Assembly: GCA_014376325.1 (NCBI GenBank)
Contig: JACMRP010000292.1
Location: forward strand, 1-8,754
Reading direction: 5' to 3'
DNA length: 8,754 nt
Source of the DNA: Pseudobdellovibrionaceae bacterium
GTDB lineage: Bacteria > Bdellovibrionota > Bdellovibrionia > Bdellovibrionales > Bdellovibrionaceae
The position numbers and the translations under genes are program-made. The notes under the pieces are model-generated. The model did no database searches and had not been told where the DNA came from. It worked only from the letters and a program-made list of their open reading frames with translations. This document shows positions 7,195 to 8,754 of the stretch, in pieces. How positions within the stretch are numbered: position 1 is the first letter of the stretch; each line of letters opens with the position of its first letter.

Positions 7195-7199
7195 TCCTC
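7195..7199 (-). promoter_or_regulatory. Ribosome binding site that fixes the pfkA start
   Basis: Read on the minus strand this is GAGGA, 7 bases before the ATG at 7187. It supports that start over the in-frame ATG at 7268, which would place translation across a terminator hairpin. Confidence 0.7.
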
Positions 7200-7208
7200 G
7201 CTTGCGAC

Positions 7209-7237
7209 AGCATAGACCGGTTTCGAACAAAAAAAAA
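7209..7237 (-). promoter_or_regulatory. Weak candidate promoter of pfkA
   Basis: On the minus strand TATGCT (7209-7214, four of six matches to TATAAT) lies 22 bases before the pfkA start codon. The position 17 bases upstream falls in the T run of the HU terminator and has no good -35. pfkA needs some promoter after that terminator unless it lives on read-through, and this is the best-placed -10 I can see. Confidence 0.2.
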
Positions 7238-7261
7238 GGACCACTTGAAGTGGTCCTTTTT
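7229..7261 (-). terminator. Intrinsic terminator of the HU gene
   Basis: AGGACCACTT (7237-7246) and AAGTGGTCCT (7248-7257) form a perfect GC-containing hairpin with a tight TGA-type loop, extended by A-T pairs on both flanks. On the minus strand it is followed by nine T residues (7229-7237), a textbook Rho-independent terminator 21 bases after the HU stop codon. On the plus strand it is followed by five T residues, so it could also act in that direction, although no plus-strand gene points at it. Confidence 0.92.
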
Positions 7262-7282
7262 CCGTCAAAAATTAAGTATCGA

Positions 7283-7555
7283 CTACTTAACCATTGATTT
7301 GAATTCTGCTCCAGCGCGGAATTTAGGCGCCCAAGAAGCAGGGATTTTGATCGCTTTACCAGTCTGTGGGTTGCGACCAGTGCGAGCTTTGCGTTTCGCT
7401 TTTGTGAAAGTGCCGAAACCTACCAATTTAACATCATCACCTTTTTTAACGGTTTTTTTGATGGTTTCGATAGTGCAATCCAGAATTGCTTCTGCTTGTG
7501 CTTTAGAAACGTTAGATTCGGTCGCGATTTTTTCGATCAGTTGAGCTTTGTTCAT
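7283..7555 (-). CDS. hup: HU-family nucleoid DNA-binding protein
   Basis: This 90-residue basic protein has the length and full architecture of HU/IHF proteins: a helical dimerisation half starting MNKAQLIEKIA (1-11), the turn KLVGFGTF (43-50), and the DNA-bending arm with the signature GRNPQTGKAIKIPA (60-73), whose Pro63 is the residue that intercalates into DNA. The ending FKSMVK is typical of HU. HU dimers bend and compact DNA and influence supercoiling. The QTGK arm, with a short C-terminus, favours HU over IHF; I cannot tell HU-alpha from HU-beta. A strong GAGGAG Shine-Dalgarno sits 8 bases before the ATG, in the loop of a possible mRNA hairpin. The gene ends at a strong terminator and lies downstream of yacG. 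Confidence 0.96.
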   Translation of the reverse strand: MNKAQLIEKIATESNVSKAQAEAILDCTIETIKKTVKKGDDVKLVGFGTFTKAKRKARTGRNPQTGKAIKIPASWAPKFRAGAEFKSMVK

Positions 7556-7558
7556 GTG

Positions 7559-7580
7559 TTTGACTCCTCATTGTGTCAAA
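7559..7580 (-). promoter_or_regulatory. Leader hairpin carrying the HU ribosome binding site in its loop
   Basis: TTTGAC and GTCAAA (7575-7580 and 7559-7564, six perfect pairs) flank ten bases, so the HU mRNA can fold with most of the Shine-Dalgarno GAGGAG (7564-7569) displayed in the loop, 3 bases before the ATG. The stem is weak (two G-C pairs). It could tune HU translation, but the evidence is the sequence symmetry only. Confidence 0.35.
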
Positions 7581-7604
7581 AGTTGTTCATCCTCTGAAGG
7601 CCCA

Positions 7605-7633
7605 ATGAAAAGCTAAAAACAAAATTTCGTCAA
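7605..7633 (-). promoter_or_regulatory. Candidate promoter of the HU gene
   Basis: On the minus strand TTGACG (7628-7633, five of six matches to TTGACA) is followed after 17 bases by TTTCAT (7605-7610, four of six matches to TATAAT). Transcription would start near 7598, leaving a leader of about 43 bases. The -35 coincides with the hairpin behind yacG. The spacing is ideal but the -10 is weak. Confidence 0.35.
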
Positions 7634-7640
7634 GACGAAA
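7615..7640 (-). terminator. Possible weak terminator after yacG
   Basis: On the minus strand TTTCGTC and GACGAAA (7634-7640 and 7625-7631) are perfect complements around a two-base centre, giving about six pairs with a four-base loop, followed directly by TTTTGTTTTT (7615-7624). The position, about 20 bases after the yacG stop, and the T-rich tail suit an intrinsic terminator, but the stem is short and AT-rich. The same bases include the -35 of the candidate HU promoter. Confidence 0.4.
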
Positions 7641-7660
7641 ACGCGAGCTGTCGTTGGAAT

Positions 7661-7897
7661 CTAATAATTCTCGCCGTCTTCTTCGGGGATTTCATCTTCA
7701 CTTGCAGACGGATTTTTCTCGACAGGAATGCGGAAAGATTCATCGGCCCACTGGCCAAGATCGATCAACTTGCATCGCTCGGAACAGAAAGGACGAAATT
7801 TATTTTCGGGTGCGAACACTGCCGGGCGCCCACATTGTGGGCACCGGACGGTTCGTGTCTTCGGGTCGGATGTGTTGGAATCTGAATTCGAGCTCAT
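7661..7897 (-). CDS. yacG: YacG-family DNA gyrase inhibitor, zinc-binding
   Basis: This 78-residue protein matches YacG (E. coli: 65 residues), a small zinc protein that binds GyrB and blocks gyrase from binding DNA. It has the four-Cys zinc site C19-x2-C22 and C38-x3-C42, and the family signature [20 protein letters not shown] (34-53) followed by RIP (56-58). A Ser/Asn/Asp-rich N-terminal segment of about 17 residues is longer than in E. coli, and an acidic tail (DEIPEEDGE) ends the protein, as is usual for the family. The Shine-Dalgarno is weak. The start lies nine bases after the lipoprotein stop, so it may be translated by coupling. The link with HU downstream puts two DNA-topology proteins together. 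Confidence 0.93.
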   Translation of the reverse strand: MSSNSDSNTSDPKTRTVRCPQCGRPAVFAPENKFRPFCSERCKLIDLGQWADESFRIPVEKNPSASEDEIPEEDGENY

Positions 7898-7906
7898 AAC
7901 TTACGC

Positions 7907-8674
7907 TTAGTATCCGACAGGTTGGCTCAATCCGCAATCTGCAGTGTTACAACGAATGAACTGTCCATTCGCAATTATCTGGTTGCGATAAGCAATTCGA
8001 TACGGAAGCGAAGAATCCTCAAGTTTTCCTTGAGGAATTTGGATCTGAATCAAACTGCGATTTGCTTTTGAATTAAAATCACCGTAACCACGCGCCTCAA
8101 AACCTTGATAATTATTGGTGACTGATACCGTCATGTTCAATTGCAGTTTAGGTAAATATGCTGCGGGAGAACTCGGCACAGGGAAACCCAAAAGGGCCCC
8201 TGCAAGCGCGCCGCCTGAAGGAAGCGAGTACGAGTAATCACTATTTGCGCCGGTATTTCTACGAGCGGCACGGAAAGTTGCCTGTAAGATTGTCGTCTGA
8301 GCCGTTGAAGTAGGTGATTGAATGACTACGTCGAAAGCACCGCCGTTAATCCAAGTCGCGCAGCTAGCGCCGCCGCCGCTGTATTTTTCGCGGTCGCAAA
8401 CGCCCATCGCGTCTCTTAAAAATTCGGTGTAAGCACCCGTGATTGTCATGTTTCTTTGTCGATAGTTTTCAGCGTAAAAACCGACGGAGCCAGTGTTGAG
8501 TTGTTGGCCGTTGGCGCCGATGCAATATCCATTTTGGTAGGTGGCACCAACCGGGCATTGCGCGCTGATCGCGCCAGCACCGGGTGCGGCAACGTTGCCG
8601 TCATCTTTAGATCCGCAAGCGACGACCAAAGCCGACGTTAAAAAACCTGCAACAATATATAGAACTGTCTTCAT
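7907..8674 (-). CDS. Predicted lipoprotein of unknown function with six cysteines
   Basis: This 255-residue protein starts with a lipoprotein signal peptide (1-19) and the lipobox VVAC, with C20 as the lipidated residue. The following GSKDDGN linker is flexible; residue +2 is Gly, which under the E. coli rule would allow transport to the outer membrane. The mature part has six further cysteines (C40, C51, C93, C105, C242, C247), enough for three disulfides. They look paired in sequence: C40/C51 in a small CPVGATYQNGYC motif, C93/C105, and C242/C247 near the end. Between them is a Ser/Thr/Asn- and Gly-rich, beta-like region (about 110-240). I do not recognise the family. The ATG at 8674 has GAGG 6 bases upstream. 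It is followed at nine bases by yacG. Export and lipidation are well supported; function is not. Confidence 0.82.
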   Translation of the reverse strand: MKTVLYIVAGFLTSALVVACGSKDDGNVAAPGAGAISAQCPVGATYQNGYCIGANGQQLNTGSVGFYAENYRQRNMTITGAYTEFLRDAMGVCDREKYSGGGASCATWINGGAFDVVIQSPTSTAQTTILQATFRAARRNTGANSDYSYSLPSGGALAGALLGFPVPSSPAAYLPKLQLNMTVSVTNNYQGFEARGYGDFNSKANRSLIQIQIPQGKLEDSSLPYRIAYRNQIIANGQFIRCNTADCGLSQPVGY

Positions 8675-8703
8675 TGAAAACCTCTTTCCACAATCAGTAC
8701 CAC

Positions 8704-8732
8704 ATTCATTGGTTAAGCAGTCTGTGTGCCAA
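8704..8732 (-). promoter_or_regulatory. Weak candidate promoter of the lipoprotein gene
   Basis: On the minus strand TTGGCA (8727-8732, five of six matches to TTGACA) is followed after 17 bases by ATGAAT (8704-8709), only three of six matches to TATAAT. The rest of 8675-8754 holds the ribosome binding site (8681-8684) and no other feature I can support. Confidence 0.22.
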
Positions 8733-8754
8733 ACAAAGATGCACTCTCCGTGGA

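Noticed and set aside
7574..7579. TTGACA on the minus strand as a -35 for HU
   Set aside because: It is only 18 bases before the HU start codon, so a promoter here would begin transcription inside the gene.
1..8754. Search for a new defence, mobile or CRISPR-like system
   Set aside because: No repeat array, transposase, integrase, toxin-antitoxin pair or nuclease is visible; nearly all bases belong to recognisable housekeeping or transport genes.

Overview
The window is a compact, conventional bacterial segment with almost no spare DNA: the longest stretch between genes is about 105 bases (7556-7660). Base composition looks near half G+C by eye (not computed). Two lipobox signal peptides, a complete branched-chain amino acid ABC importer, an HU protein and a gyrase inhibitor of the YacG family point to a Gram-negative bacterium. 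The style of the small cysteine-containing lipoprotein and the gene mix remind me of Bdellovibrio and relatives, but that is a tentative impression, not a demonstrated assignment.

Layout. The left end (1-1639) is read on the plus strand: the last 37 codons of an unidentified gene, an RhtA-type amino acid exporter (118-999) and a YkgJ-like cysteine-cluster protein (1001-1639). They are packed with gaps of 3 and 1 bases and were probably one transcript. From 1672 to 8674 everything is on the minus strand. In the direction of transcription the order is: an unknown lipoprotein, yacG, an HU-family DNA-binding protein with a strong terminator, pfkA, and then the five-gene operon livK-livH-livM-livG-livF, which converges on the plus-strand genes with a 32-base gap.

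How the parts work together. LivK (substrate-binding, here with a lipobox), LivH and LivM (permeases) and LivG and LivF (ATPases) form a full HAAT-type importer for branched-chain or similar amino acids. Tight junctions (4-base gap, 1-, 20- and 4-base overlaps) suggest translational coupling in one mRNA. PfkA is the ATP-dependent 6-phosphofructokinase of glycolysis. YacG and HU both act on DNA topology or structure. The RhtA-like exporter moves amino acids such as threonine or homoserine outwards, so export and import genes meet tail to tail.

I found no CRISPR array, mobile element, toxin-antitoxin pair, RNA gene or defence system. The most interesting signals are small regulatory ones: a perfect 8-bp inverted repeat bracketing the predicted livK promoter and overlapping its ribosome binding site, a hairpin that displays the HU ribosome binding site in its loop, and the uncharacterised lipoprotein.
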